This document shows positions 1-5,689 of a stretch of 12,945 bases of DNA, one piece after another (position 1 is the stretch's first letter; the number at the start of each line of letters is the position of its first letter). Under the pieces are notes generated by a model that was not told the origin of the DNA, did not search any database, and saw only the letters and a list, made by a program, of their open reading frames with translations. The position numbers and the translations under genes were made by a program. This DNA comes from Lentisphaerota bacterium (GTDB lineage: Bacteria > Verrucomicrobiota > Kiritimatiellia > JAAZAB01): positions 1-12,945 of the forward strand of contig JACQHI010000280.1 in NCBI GenBank assembly GCA_016199105.1. Reading direction: 5' to 3'.

Positions 1-330
1 CTGAAAGTCGGCTCCGGCCAGGCCGCGCACATCAACCAGTTCTTCTGCGTGCCCCGCGCCCAGTACCTGGGCGTCGTGCCGCAGGACATCAAGGATTACA
101 AGCTGGAAGACGCCACGCACCCGCTGGAACTCACCGACATCAAGCGGGCGAAGGACGCGCTGAAGAACGACCCCTTCATCAAGCACCACAAGGAATGGCA
201 GGCGGCCCTGAACCAGATGATCGCGATGGGCGTCCGCATCGAGCAGCAGGCGTTCGCCAAGCACGGCCTGAATTACGTTCTGGAAAAATACCTGCCCGAC
301 AAGCTGAAGAAAAAGGCGTTCCTGCCGTAG
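1..330 (+). CDS. top6A: DNA topoisomerase VI subunit A, C-terminal part (cut by window edge)
   Basis: This is the last 109 codons of an open frame that enters from the left edge; the start lies outside. Topoisomerase VI is an ATP-dependent type IIB enzyme (A2B2) that passes one duplex through a double-strand break, and the A subunit is the Spo11-like DNA-cutting part. What is visible fits the family's Toprim C-terminus: a stretch reading FFCVPRAQYLGVVPQDI, then DIKRAKDALKNDPF, then MGVRIEQQAFAKHGLNYV and a closing YLPDKLKKKAFLP. The catalytic Tyr and the Toprim acidic residues would lie upstream of the window. The stop is TAG. The final 114 bp recur at 950-1093, so this gene end is one side of a duplication. 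The family call rests on remembered motif similarity; Spo11-like proteins without a B subunit are an alternative. Confidence 0.85.
   Translation: MKVGSGQAAHINQFFCVPRAQYLGVVPQDIKDYKLEDATHPLELTDIKRAKDALKNDPFIKHHKEWQAALNQMIAMGVRIEQQAFAKHGLNYVLEKYLPDKLKKKAFLP
217..330 (+). repeat. Direct repeat copy 1 (3' end of topoisomerase VI A)
   Basis: The last 114 bp of the intact reading frame, from ATGATCGCGATGGGC to the TAG, recur at 950-1093. Aligned by eye, the copies differ by six substitutions in the coding part, one missing base near the start of copy 2 and a 32-bp insertion in copy 2. All six substitutions are synonymous (Glu, Ala, Val, Phe, and two in one Leu codon). Equivalent left ends are 733 bp apart. 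Confidence 0.9.
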
Positions 331-362
331 AATCGGAGGGCAGGCGATGGCGATCCGGCTTC

Positions 363-578
363 CTATACGGCAACGGGGGTGAGAACGAAAACCCGGGCGA
401 GACGGACGGCCGTCTTGACATCGCCGCGACGCAAAGCGTCGCGCACATCGTCAAGCCTGTATGCATCGTCCAGCGACAAATACGGTGACCACCCGGTATC
501 CGTCTGCATCAACTCGACGTCCACTTCGGCCACGTACGCCCCCTCGTGCACGAGTTTTGTCTGGTGTCTGGTTGTCAT
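363..578 (-). CDS. Small acidic protein, probable antitoxin partner of the DUF4258 gene
   Basis: This 71-residue protein is encoded directly downstream of the DUF4258 gene and overlaps it by four bases (ATGA). A strong Shine-Dalgarno, AGGAGG on the minus strand (587-592), sits 8 nt before the ATG inside the upstream gene, so the two are translated together. The N-terminal half reads LVHEGAYVAEVDVELMQTD and the middle SPYLSLDDAYRLDDVRDALR; it is acidic and has no recognisable DNA-binding helix-turn-helix. I remember similar short proteins beside DUF4258 genes in many bacteria. The gene order (toxin first) resembles HigBA rather than the usual antitoxin-first layout. The antitoxin role is inferred from position and size; it could also be an uncharacterised accessory protein. 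Confidence 0.7.
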   Translation of the reverse strand: MTTRHQTKLVHEGAYVAEVDVELMQTDTGWSPYLSLDDAYRLDDVRDALRRGDVKTAVRLARVFVLTPVAV

Positions 579-898
579 GTCTTTCTCCTCCTAAAATCCT
601 GGGACCATCTTTCCGGCTCGGGTCGGTATGCCGTGACCAGCACGGCCGGACTCGATTCGCCGCTGGGTATACCCCAGACGGCATGCACCGGCTTCCCATC
701 GCGATCCCACTGTAAAACGAGCACACAAGGCCCTTTGTAAAACTCGGGGTAGTCCTCCAGCAGCTCCGCCGTGGGCAGCCCAGCGACCAGGTCTCGAACG
801 GACACCCGGTCTGCTGCGAGTTCGTCATACCCGTGGTCTGAGATTCGGACTTCCCCACGGCTGACCAGAACAATGAGCTTGTGGAGCGTACTGCTCAT
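575..898 (-). CDS. DUF4258 domain protein, candidate toxin
   Basis: This 107-residue protein fits the DUF4258 pattern. A 'SDHGYDELAADRVSVRDL' segment near residue 20 (His then Arg a few residues on) is followed by a Glu-containing turn (LLEDYPEFYKGP), a strand with a conserved His (GKPVHAVWGI, about residue 70) and a final strand (AVLVTAYRP). DUF4258 proteins are small RelE/BECR-like folds, and several are toxins of toxin-antitoxin pairs or contact-dependent systems. The ATG at 898 gives the expected family length; no clear Shine-Dalgarno precedes it. The pair with the 71-residue gene lies between two copies of the topoisomerase VI A 3' end, as if carried there as a unit. The domain call is fairly secure; toxicity is inferred. 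Confidence 0.75.
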   Translation of the reverse strand: MSSTLHKLIVLVSRGEVRISDHGYDELAADRVSVRDLVAGLPTAELLEDYPEFYKGPCVLVLQWDRDGKPVHAVWGIPSGESSPAVLVTAYRPEPERWSQDFRRRKT

Positions 899-949
899 GC
901 GAAGAGACTACCACACTCCCTACCCCAACAGCAACCGCTTCCGTTTCTT

Positions 950-1093
950 ATGATCCGATGGGCGTCCGCATCGAACAGCAGGCCTTCGCCAAGCACGGCC
1001 TGAATTACGTCCTGGAAAAATACCTGCCCGATCCGCCGTCGCTAAAGAGCTATGGCGGACAAGCAAGCTGAAGAAAAAGGCGTTTTTACCGTA
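950..1093 (+). pseudogene. Duplicated 3' fragment of topoisomerase VI A, interrupted by a hairpin insertion
   Basis: This is a second, non-functional copy of the topoisomerase VI A tail. It lacks everything upstream of the MIAMGVR region, has lost one base next to ATGATC, and is broken after the 'YLP' codons by a 32-bp palindromic insert (1032-1063), after which the KLKKKAFLP codons and a TAA resume. The surviving codons encode the same residues as the intact copy, using GAA, GCC, GTC, TTT and TTA in place of GAG, GCG, GTT, TTC and CTG. This pattern means both copies descend from genes under protein-level selection. It may be the original gene end displaced by an insertion that brought its own copy. 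Confidence 0.85.
1032..1063 (+). repeat. 32-bp palindromic (REP-like) insertion
   Basis: Comparison with the intact copy at 217-330 shows 32 extra bases placed between GA and CAAGCTG. The insert starts TCCGCC and ends GGCGGACAAG. It folds into a hairpin: TCCGCC/GGCGGA, then a G-T wobble and a T-A pair, one mismatch, GCT/AGC and an AAAG loop. The trailing CAAG duplicates the CAAG of the target, which may be a short target duplication or part of the element. I see no second copy in the window. REP-type elements moved by RAYT transposases are a known comparison, but no such gene is here. Confidence 0.75.
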
Positions 1094-1105
1094 ATAGATT
1101 CCAAC

Positions 1106-1124
1106 GGTCACGCGGAGCGTGACC
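1106..1124. repeat. Perfect 8-bp hairpin and CACGTG pair in non-coding stretch
   Basis: GGTCACGC and GCGTGACC form a perfect 8-bp stem around a GGA loop. Just downstream, the palindrome CACGTG occurs twice (1129-1134 and 1143-1148) inside the direct repeat CCACGTGA. The 899-1307 stretch has no gene: it holds the duplicated topoisomerase fragment, this hairpin, an A/T-rich part and the promoter-like site for the peptide precursor. No T-run follows the stem, so it does not look like an intrinsic terminator. It may be a dispersed repeat of this genome. Confidence 0.6.
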
Positions 1125-1225
1125 CTCCCACGTGACTCCCGCCACGTGAGCGGAGTAGGCCGCGCGCCGTCGCGTCCGCAACAATTTTTTCACAGCTTCT
1201 GTGGCGATACGTAGCGCGCCGGATT

Positions 1226-1253
1226 TTGCTACACATTTTACATTTCTTATGCT
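1226..1253 (+). promoter_or_regulatory. Candidate sigma-70 promoter of the peptide operon
   Basis: TTGCTA (1226-1231) and TATGCT (1248-1253) are separated by 16 bp in a locally A/T-rich stretch. This would place the transcript start near 1260, about 48 nt before the precursor ATG. It is the best match in the non-coding stretch ahead of the precursor. It was found by eye, and the -10 box is imperfect. Confidence 0.45.
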
Positions 1254-1307
1254 ACAGTTCCGGCATTGGTTATAGACATCGGATCGCGAACCAGGGAGGC
1301 GCCCATC

Positions 1308-1496
1308 ATGAGCAAAAAGAAATGGACTCGCCCGCAATTGATCGTCCTGGGCCGCGGTGCGCCCGAGGAGAATGTCCTGGCCTGGTGCAAGAGCGCGGCG
1401 GGGATCAACGGTGTAGGCAATTTTAATAATGCCTGCGCGGCCGTCAAGAAGGGAACCTGCACGGGCTCTATCTGCAAAAAAACCGGCGCTTCGTAA
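1308..1496 (+). CDS. RiPP precursor peptide, four cysteines
   Basis: This 62-residue peptide is preceded by AGGGAGG (1293-1299), 8 nt before the ATG, which decides this start over an in-frame TTG at 1266. The N-terminal half looks like a leader: basic start MSKKKWTRPQ, then LIVLGRGAPEENVL. The C-terminal part, from about residue 26, is rich in Gly, Ala, Asn and Lys, and holds Cys27, Cys43, Cys51 and Cys56, ending in KKTGAS with Ser62 last. The leader resembles a pattern (W-x-x-P-x-L, then R-x-x-PEE-x-VL-x-x-C) I recall from short peptides next to radical SAM genes, but I cannot name the family. It opens a run of genes for radical SAM enzymes, a PqqD-like protein, a peptidase and an exporter, which strongly suggests it is the substrate. 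Thioether or carbon-carbon cross-links are possible products. The cleavage site is unknown; no GG motif precedes the Cys-rich part. Confidence 0.8.
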   Translation: MSKKKWTRPQLIVLGRGAPEENVLAWCKSAAGINGVGNFNNACAAVKKGTCTGSICKKTGAS

Positions 1497-1722
1497 TGGG
1501 CCAAAATGAGCAACGCCCACAACCGTAATTTGAAACGCAAAAAAATTAAACAGGAGTCAACAGACCTGCCCGCAGTGCTACGCTCAGCGTTGCAGGCGGG
1601 GACAACGGAGATTCTGTTTTTCTCCCTCTCGGTTTGCTCTGTTTCCTCATGTTGAATCTTTCTTCTTTCCTGATTATCTTGTTTTTTATGGCGGTTCCTG
1701 CTGTATCAGGCGCTATCGTCCC
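1497..1722 (+). other. Spacer between precursor and enzyme genes
   Basis: This 226-bp stretch holds no sizeable gene. It contains an A-rich segment, an imperfect GC-rich hairpin (1569-1600), a T/C-rich run and a 25-codon hydrophobic reading frame (1649-1726) that ends on the start codon of the next gene. It probably lowers expression of the enzymes relative to the precursor, either through premature termination or RNA processing. No second promoter is convincing. Confidence 0.5.
1569..1600 (+). repeat. Imperfect GC-rich hairpin, possible attenuator or repeat element
   Basis: CCCGC and GCGGG form the base, GC/GC and ACGC/GCGT continue the stem with small bulges, and TCA is the loop. A T-run (TTTTT) follows only about 20 nt later, so a classic intrinsic terminator is not clear. 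The right flank (GGCGGGGACAA) resembles the right flank of the 32-bp insert at 1032-1063 (GGCGGACAA), so the two may belong to one family of dispersed palindromes. Its position just after the precursor gene would suit attenuation. Confidence 0.5.
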
Positions 1723-1726
1723 ATGA
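1649..1726 (+). CDS. Possible 25-residue hydrophobic leader peptide
   Basis: A short frame starts with ATG and reads MLNLSSFLIILFF, then MAVPAVSGAIVP. Its TGA overlaps the ATG of the radical SAM-kinase gene as ATGA. The peptide looks like a signal peptide or single membrane helix without a mature part. No Shine-Dalgarno is visible ahead of it, so it may not be translated. If it is, ribosomes finishing it could re-initiate on the next gene, whose own ribosome site is weak. It could equally be a chance frame in a T-rich stretch. Confidence 0.25.
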   Translation: MLNLSSFLIILFFMAVPAVSGAIVP

Positions 1727-3654
1727 TTGTGAATCGCTCTTCTATTCCCCGCTTGCCCTTAACCGGCTCGATAGAACTCTCCTTTCGGTGCAACAACCGG
1801 TGCCGGCACTGTTGGATCGCGCGTCCCGAAGATTCACCCAAGGCCCGGCGCGAGCTCTCCACCGATGAAATCCGCAGCCTGGCCAATGACGCCCGGGCGC
1901 TGGGCTGTCAGCGATGGTCCATCACGGGCGGCGAGCCGATGCTTCGACCGGATTTCGCGGAATGCTTCGATAGCCTGACCCGCCGCACCCTTCCCTACAC
2001 ACTCAACACGAACGGCACACTGATTACACCGGCCATTGCGCGGCTGCTGAAACGCAAGGGCCTCAAGCTGGTTGCCCTCTACGGCGCATCGGCCGCCGTG
2101 CATGACCGCGTAACCCGCACCCCCGGCTCCCATGAAGCCGTCCTCCGCGGTATGGCCTATCTCAGGGAGGCCGGAACCGGTTTTACCGTTCAACTGGTTC
2201 CCCTGAAGACGAATGTTCACGAATGGGGCGGGATGATTCGCCTGGCGACCGCTTTCTCGCCGCATTGGCGGGTGGGGGCATCGTGGCTGTATATGTCCGC
2301 CGACGGTTCGGCGGCGCGAAATCGGAGCATCGCCCGCGAGCGACTGGATCCCGAAACGGTCACGGCCCTGGATCCGCCGGTTGTTCACGACATGATGACA
2401 GACGCGGAAGATCCCGACAGCGCATGCGCGCACAACCACGCGCCTTTTTTTTCGTGCCTTACGGCAAACCGCTTTCATGTCAACCCCTATGGCCTGCTGA
2501 AGACGTGCGCCATGATCCAGGATCCTTCCCTAGTTTATGATCTTCGCCGGGGAACCTTCCGTGAAGCTTGGGAATCGTTCCTGCCATCCCTGCCGGACAG
2601 GGTTCGCGGCCGTGGCGCATTTTCACGGCAATGCGGCCGGTGCCGGAAACGGAACGACTGCCATTGGTGCCCCGCCTATGCCTACCTGGAACACCGCCGT
2701 CATTCCGCCCCGGTCCGCTATCTCTGTCAATTAGCCGGTGCCGCGCACCGTTATCAGCGGAACTGGATCCGCCATCACCGCAGGTTCTTCGACATTGCCG
2801 GCATCACCATCCAGGTGGATGCCGAGCACCCTTTTGCCCAACACACTTTTGCTTCTTCACTGGAGGCGTTCCGGGTTGACAACCCGGGCACGGATCTGGT
2901 CCGCTTCCACCACCAATTCCATCTTCCCGCTTTTCGCAAGTGGGAGGGGGAACGTCTCGTCTATCGAAAAAAACCGTGGCGCATATTCCGCCGGGGGGAT
3001 TCCTGGGCCTATTTCTGCAATCAGCCCCGGAAACCGAAGTCCCGCGTTTGCCAGGCGGCGTCCTTCAATCCGGATCACACGCGGGGAATCATCTGCCATG
3101 CCAATGCGGATTCCTTCCGCCTGGGCCGCTGGCATTCGCTTTCCGGGTTTCCCTCGGACCAGATAGTCCTCGCCCGCGTATTGGCCGATCGCGAAGCCTG
3201 TTTTCTGCATGCCGCCGGAATGGTGATGAGGGGGCACGGGCTCCTCTTCCTCGGCCATTCCGGCGCCGGCAAATCCACAATATCCAGGCTGTTGAACGGG
3301 CAAGCCCGGTTGTTGAATGATGAGCGCATGATCGTCCGACGTTGGCCGGACGGCTTCAAAATCCACAGCACCTGGAGCCATGGCGAAATTGCCACCGTAT
3401 CGCCCGGCGAGGCGCCGTTACGCGCGCTGTGTTTCCTCGAGCAAGCCGGGCGCAATCGCCTGATTCCCATCGCTGCGCGAGCGGACGTGTTCCGTCGCCT
3501 GTTGTTCCGGGTCATCCGTCCCTGCGTTTCGGCGGACTGGTGGGACAAAACGATGGGTCTCCTGGCGCGGCTGGCCCGGGAAGTCCCCGCCTACCGCCTT
3601 CAATTTGACAGGTCCGGCAGGATTTGCCAGGCGGTTGAATCACTCACGTCTTGA
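1723..3654 (+). CDS. Radical SAM/SPASM peptide maturase fused to HPr-kinase-like domain
   Basis: This 643-residue protein has two parts. Residues 1-340 are a radical SAM/SPASM enzyme: CNNRCRHC (Cys23, 27, 30) binds the SAM-cleaving 4Fe-4S cluster, TGGEPMLRPDF is the SAM-contact motif, and the SPASM part has Cys245, 262, 304, 307, 313, 316 and 335 for auxiliary clusters. Residues about 345-643 resemble HPr-kinase-related proteins: FPSDQIVLA, then CFLHAAGM, a Walker A GHSGAGKST (511-519), LLNDERMIVRR, and a PLRALCFLEQA strand. Such kinases occur beside PqqD-like proteins in lasso-peptide and exosortase loci, and one lasso-type member phosphorylates the C-terminal Ser of its precursor. The precursor here also ends in Ser. 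The fusion of both activities is unusual in my experience. The frame is uninterrupted across the join. The ribosome site is weak, and the ATG overlaps a tiny upstream frame. The substrate and exact chemistry are inferred. Confidence 0.88.
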   Translation: MIVNRSSIPRLPLTGSIELSFRCNNRCRHCWIARPEDSPKARRELSTDEIRSLANDARALGCQRWSITGGEPMLRPDFAECFDSLTRRTLPYTLNTNGTLITPAIARLLKRKGLKLVALYGASAAVHDRVTRTPGSHEAVLRGMAYLREAGTGFTVQLVPLKTNVHEWGGMIRLATAFSPHWRVGASWLYMSADGSAARNRSIARERLDPETVTALDPPVVHDMMTDAEDPDSACAHNHAPFFSCLTANRFHVNPYGLLKTCAMIQDPSLVYDLRRGTFREAWESFLPSLPDRVRGRGAFSRQCGRCRKRNDCHWCPAYAYLEHRRHSAPVRYLCQLAGAAHRYQRNWIRHHRRFFDIAGITIQVDAEHPFAQHTFASSLEAFRVDNPGTDLVRFHHQFHLPAFRKWEGERLVYRKKPWRIFRRGDSWAYFCNQPRKPKSRVCQAASFNPDHTRGIICHANADSFRLGRWHSLSGFPSDQIVLARVLADREACFLHAAGMVMRGHGLLFLGHSGAGKSTISRLLNGQARLLNDERMIVRRWPDGFKIHSTWSHGEIATVSPGEAPLRALCFLEQAGRNRLIPIAARADVFRRLLFRVIRPCVSADWWDKTMGLLARLAREVPAYRLQFDRSGRICQAVESLTS

Positions 3655-3692
3655 CACACCCACGCGCCTCCTGTTCAATCATACGCACTGCA

Positions 3693-4916
3693 ATGTCCAC
3701 ACATGCCTACAACATCCGGAAGGCATCCCGTCGGGCGAGGCGTTCCTCGCGGAATCCCGTTCGCCTGCCTCACCTGGACATCGAATTGACCGAACGGTGT
3801 GACAACAATTGCATCCATTGTTCGATCAACAGACCTCCGCAGGATGCACAGGCTCGGGCGCGGGAACTGACCGCGTCGGAATGGAAAGGCATTCTTTCCC
3901 AGGCGGCGGATCTGCAGGCTCTGACCGTCCGGTTTACCGGCGGAGAACCGCTGCTGCGAGACGATTTCGAGGACATTTACCTCCATGCCCGGCGGCTGGG
4001 GTTGCGGGTGGTCCTGTTCACGAACGCCCGCAACCTGACGGAGCGCCGGGCGGATTTGCTGGCCAGGCATCCTCCCTTGGAACCCGTTGAGGTCAGCGTG
4101 TATGGCATGCGCCCGGCAACCTACGAGGCGGTGAGCCGAGTGCGCGGATCCTTCCGGGAGTTCTGGAATGGGATCCGGCGGCTGCAAACACGCCGCATTC
4201 CGTTCATCGTCAAAGGCGCTCTCCTGCCTCAAAATGTTGCCGACCAGGACCGTTTTGAAACCTGGGCCAGGACCCTGCCGCGAATGCGCCGGCCACCCGC
4301 CAGTCTGGTGCTGTTCAGTTTGAGAGAACGCAGGGATTCTCCGGCCCGCAATGCGCGGATCCGCGCATTGCGACCCGCCCCCGAGGCGGTCATTGCCTGC
4401 CTGGAAAGACACGCCGACGACAACCGGAGAAGCCTCCGCGAGTTTTGTTCACGGTTCCCGTCTCCGCCAAGCCGTGCATTGTTTCCGTGCGGCGCCGGGT
4501 GCACCCCCAGCGTGGATGCGTATGGCAAGCTCCAGCCCTGCCTTTCGCTCCGGGATCCCTCCTGGGTCTATGACGTTCGCGCGGTTCCGATCCGGGAAGC
4601 CCTTGCCAGGTTGGCGCCGCGTCTTCGCCGAAAAACAGCCATGCGCTCATCCTACCGTTCCCGTTGCGCCCGCTGTTTCATTCGCGGTCTGTGCGAGCAA
4701 TGCCCGGCCCGGTCGTGGTCGGAACACGGAACCCTGGATACTCCCGTCCGCTACTATTGCCATGTGGCCCACGCCCAGGCCCGCTGGTTGGGACTGCTCC
4801 CCCCGGGCGAGAAGGCCTGGAATGTCCATCAGCCGAAAACCCGTATTCAACGCATGCAATCGGAGATCCTCCATGCGCAACCTCATCCTTCTCGACGCCG
4901 TTTACAAACCGTCTGA
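3693..4916 (+). CDS. Radical SAM/SPASM peptide maturase (second)
   Basis: This is a 407-residue enzyme from the ATG chosen here. A TTG at 3651, overlapping the previous stop as TTGA, would add 14 residues and remains possible, since neither start has a good Shine-Dalgarno. CDNNCIHC (Cys36, 40, 43) binds the radical SAM cluster, and TGGEPLLRDDF follows about 55 residues on. The SPASM part has a PCGAGC pair (Cys266, 270), Cys283, CARCFIRGLCEQC (325, 328, 334, 337) and Cys356. It is clearly a paralogue of the other two SPASM proteins here, sharing the 'EVSVYG' strand and the 'R-x-GS' loop with the third. SPASM enzymes modify RiPP precursors through thioether, C-C or C-O links or other radical chemistry. 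The start of the PqqD-like gene lies inside its 3' end (44-nt overlap), so the two are co-expressed. Confidence 0.9.
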   Translation: MSTHAYNIRKASRRARRSSRNPVRLPHLDIELTERCDNNCIHCSINRPPQDAQARARELTASEWKGILSQAADLQALTVRFTGGEPLLRDDFEDIYLHARRLGLRVVLFTNARNLTERRADLLARHPPLEPVEVSVYGMRPATYEAVSRVRGSFREFWNGIRRLQTRRIPFIVKGALLPQNVADQDRFETWARTLPRMRRPPASLVLFSLRERRDSPARNARIRALRPAPEAVIACLERHADDNRRSLREFCSRFPSPPSRALFPCGAGCTPSVDAYGKLQPCLSLRDPSWVYDVRAVPIREALARLAPRLRRKTAMRSSYRSRCARCFIRGLCEQCPARSWSEHGTLDTPVRYYCHVAHAQARWLGLLPPGEKAWNVHQPKTRIQRMQSEILHAQPHPSRRRLQTV

Positions 4917-5184
4917 CGATATTGTCGCCCGCACCATCGAAGGCGAACTCATCATCGTGCCGCTGGTGGCCGGCATCGGAGACATGGAAGACGACCTCTT
5001 CACCCTCAATGCGAGCGGAAACGACATCTGGCGGCGTCTGGACGGGAAAACCACCGTGCGCCGGATCATCCAGGATCTGGCAAAGGAATACGCCGCCACG
5101 CCGGATGCAATGACACGGGATGTCATCGGATTGTTGCGCGAACTGCTCAAGCGGAGGATGCTGGTTGAAACTCGAGTTCCATGA
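4873..5184 (+). CDS. PqqD-like protein (RiPP recognition element)
   Basis: This 103-residue protein shows the PqqD-family layout: a first beta-rich part (IVARTIEGELIIVPLVAGI), the typical LNASGNDIWRRLDG turn (residues 45-58), then helices (RRIIQDLAKEY and DVIGLLRELLKRRML). Proteins of this fold bind the leader of a peptide precursor in a winged-helix groove and present it to a radical SAM partner. It is the only stand-alone copy in the operon, so it may serve all the maturases. The ATG is preceded by GGAG 7 nt upstream, inside the second radical SAM gene, and gives the usual length for the family. Kinase-PqqD-peptidase groupings of this type also occur in exosortase loci, but the cysteine-rich precursor and SPASM enzymes favour a RiPP role. 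Confidence 0.9.
   Translation: MRNLILLDAVYKPSDDIVARTIEGELIIVPLVAGIGDMEDDLFTLNASGNDIWRRLDGKTTVRRIIQDLAKEYAATPDAMTRDVIGLLRELLKRRMLVETRVP
5153..5157 (+). promoter_or_regulatory. Ribosome binding site deciding a TTG start
   Basis: GGAGG lies 7 nt before TTG at 5165, within the end of the PqqD-like gene. No ATG in this frame has a comparable site, which supports TTG as the start of the peptidase gene. Confidence 0.65.
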
Positions 5185-5689
5185 GCCCTTTTTGCGTCTT
5201 TCACGGGCCTCCTCTCTCCGCCTGTCCAATGCGGCCCTCATTGACTTGATGCGGGCCGTTCTTTCCCGCAACGCCCGGTTCAGGTTTTGCGCTTCCGGTT
5301 CCAGCATGGAACCCTGCATCAGGAATGGCGATATCCTCTGCATGGAAGCCTGTCCCTCACAATGTCTCCGAACCGGCAATGTGGTGGCTTTTGTCCACCC
5401 CACGCATGGCTTGCTGACCGTTCACCGCCTGATTTGTCGCCAACCCGACGGCTGGTTGATCCGGGGTGATAACAGTCCCGGGGCTGAAGACGGCATCATC
5501 CCGGCTGACCGCATCCTCGGCCGGGTCTGCTCAATCGAGCGTCATGGGACTGTTCGATCCTGGGGACTTGGGCCCGAACGGTATTTGATTGCCCGGTTCT
5601 CGAATTGGGCGTGGCTGCACAGGTTGATTCAGCGAAGAGACCGCCTGTGTTTATGTCTGCGCCGAAATCCCCTTACGCCAAGCCCATGA
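5165..5689 (+). CDS. S24/S26-type Ser/His peptidase, likely leader peptidase
   Basis: This 174-residue protein (TTG start, 20-nt overlap with the PqqD-like gene) shows the signal-peptidase-type fold: ASGSSMEPCIRNGD with Ser47 as nucleophile, a 'TGNVVAF' strand, LTVHRL with His87 and IRGDNSPG (about 100-106). A His in this place is as in the archaeal and eukaryotic signal peptidases rather than the Lys of E. coli LepB. No membrane helix is evident, so it is probably cytosolic or peripheral. Short peptidases of this kind are frequent next to PqqD and HPr-kinase-like genes. A role in removing the precursor leader is inferred; nothing else in the operon is an obvious protease, and the exporter has no C39 domain. 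A LexA-like self-cleaving repressor is unlikely because no DNA-binding domain is seen. Confidence 0.82.
   Translation: MKLEFHEPFLRLSRASSLRLSNAALIDLMRAVLSRNARFRFCASGSSMEPCIRNGDILCMEACPSQCLRTGNVVAFVHPTHGLLTVHRLICRQPDGWLIRGDNSPGAEDGIIPADRILGRVCSIERHGTVRSWGLGPERYLIARFSNWAWLHRLIQRRDRLCLCLRRNPLTPSP

Noticed and set aside
1188..1205. Hairpin CACAG-CTT-CTGTG next to a T-run ahead of the precursor
   Set aside because: The T-run precedes the stem on the plus strand and becomes an A-run after it on the minus strand, so it fits a terminator on neither.
1266..1307. Upstream TTG start for the precursor adding 14 residues
   Set aside because: The ATG at 1308 has a well-spaced AGGGAGG, while the TTG has none and would lie only a few bases after the predicted transcript start.
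1569..1640. Intrinsic terminator after the precursor
   Set aside because: The stem has bulges and the T-run starts about 20 nt past it, so only attenuation or a repeat is proposed.
1834..2478. 214-codon open frame on the minus strand inside the first radical SAM gene
   Set aside because: It lies opposite a clear SPASM enzyme with intact motifs, has no ribosome site, and is an expected shadow of GC-rich coding DNA.
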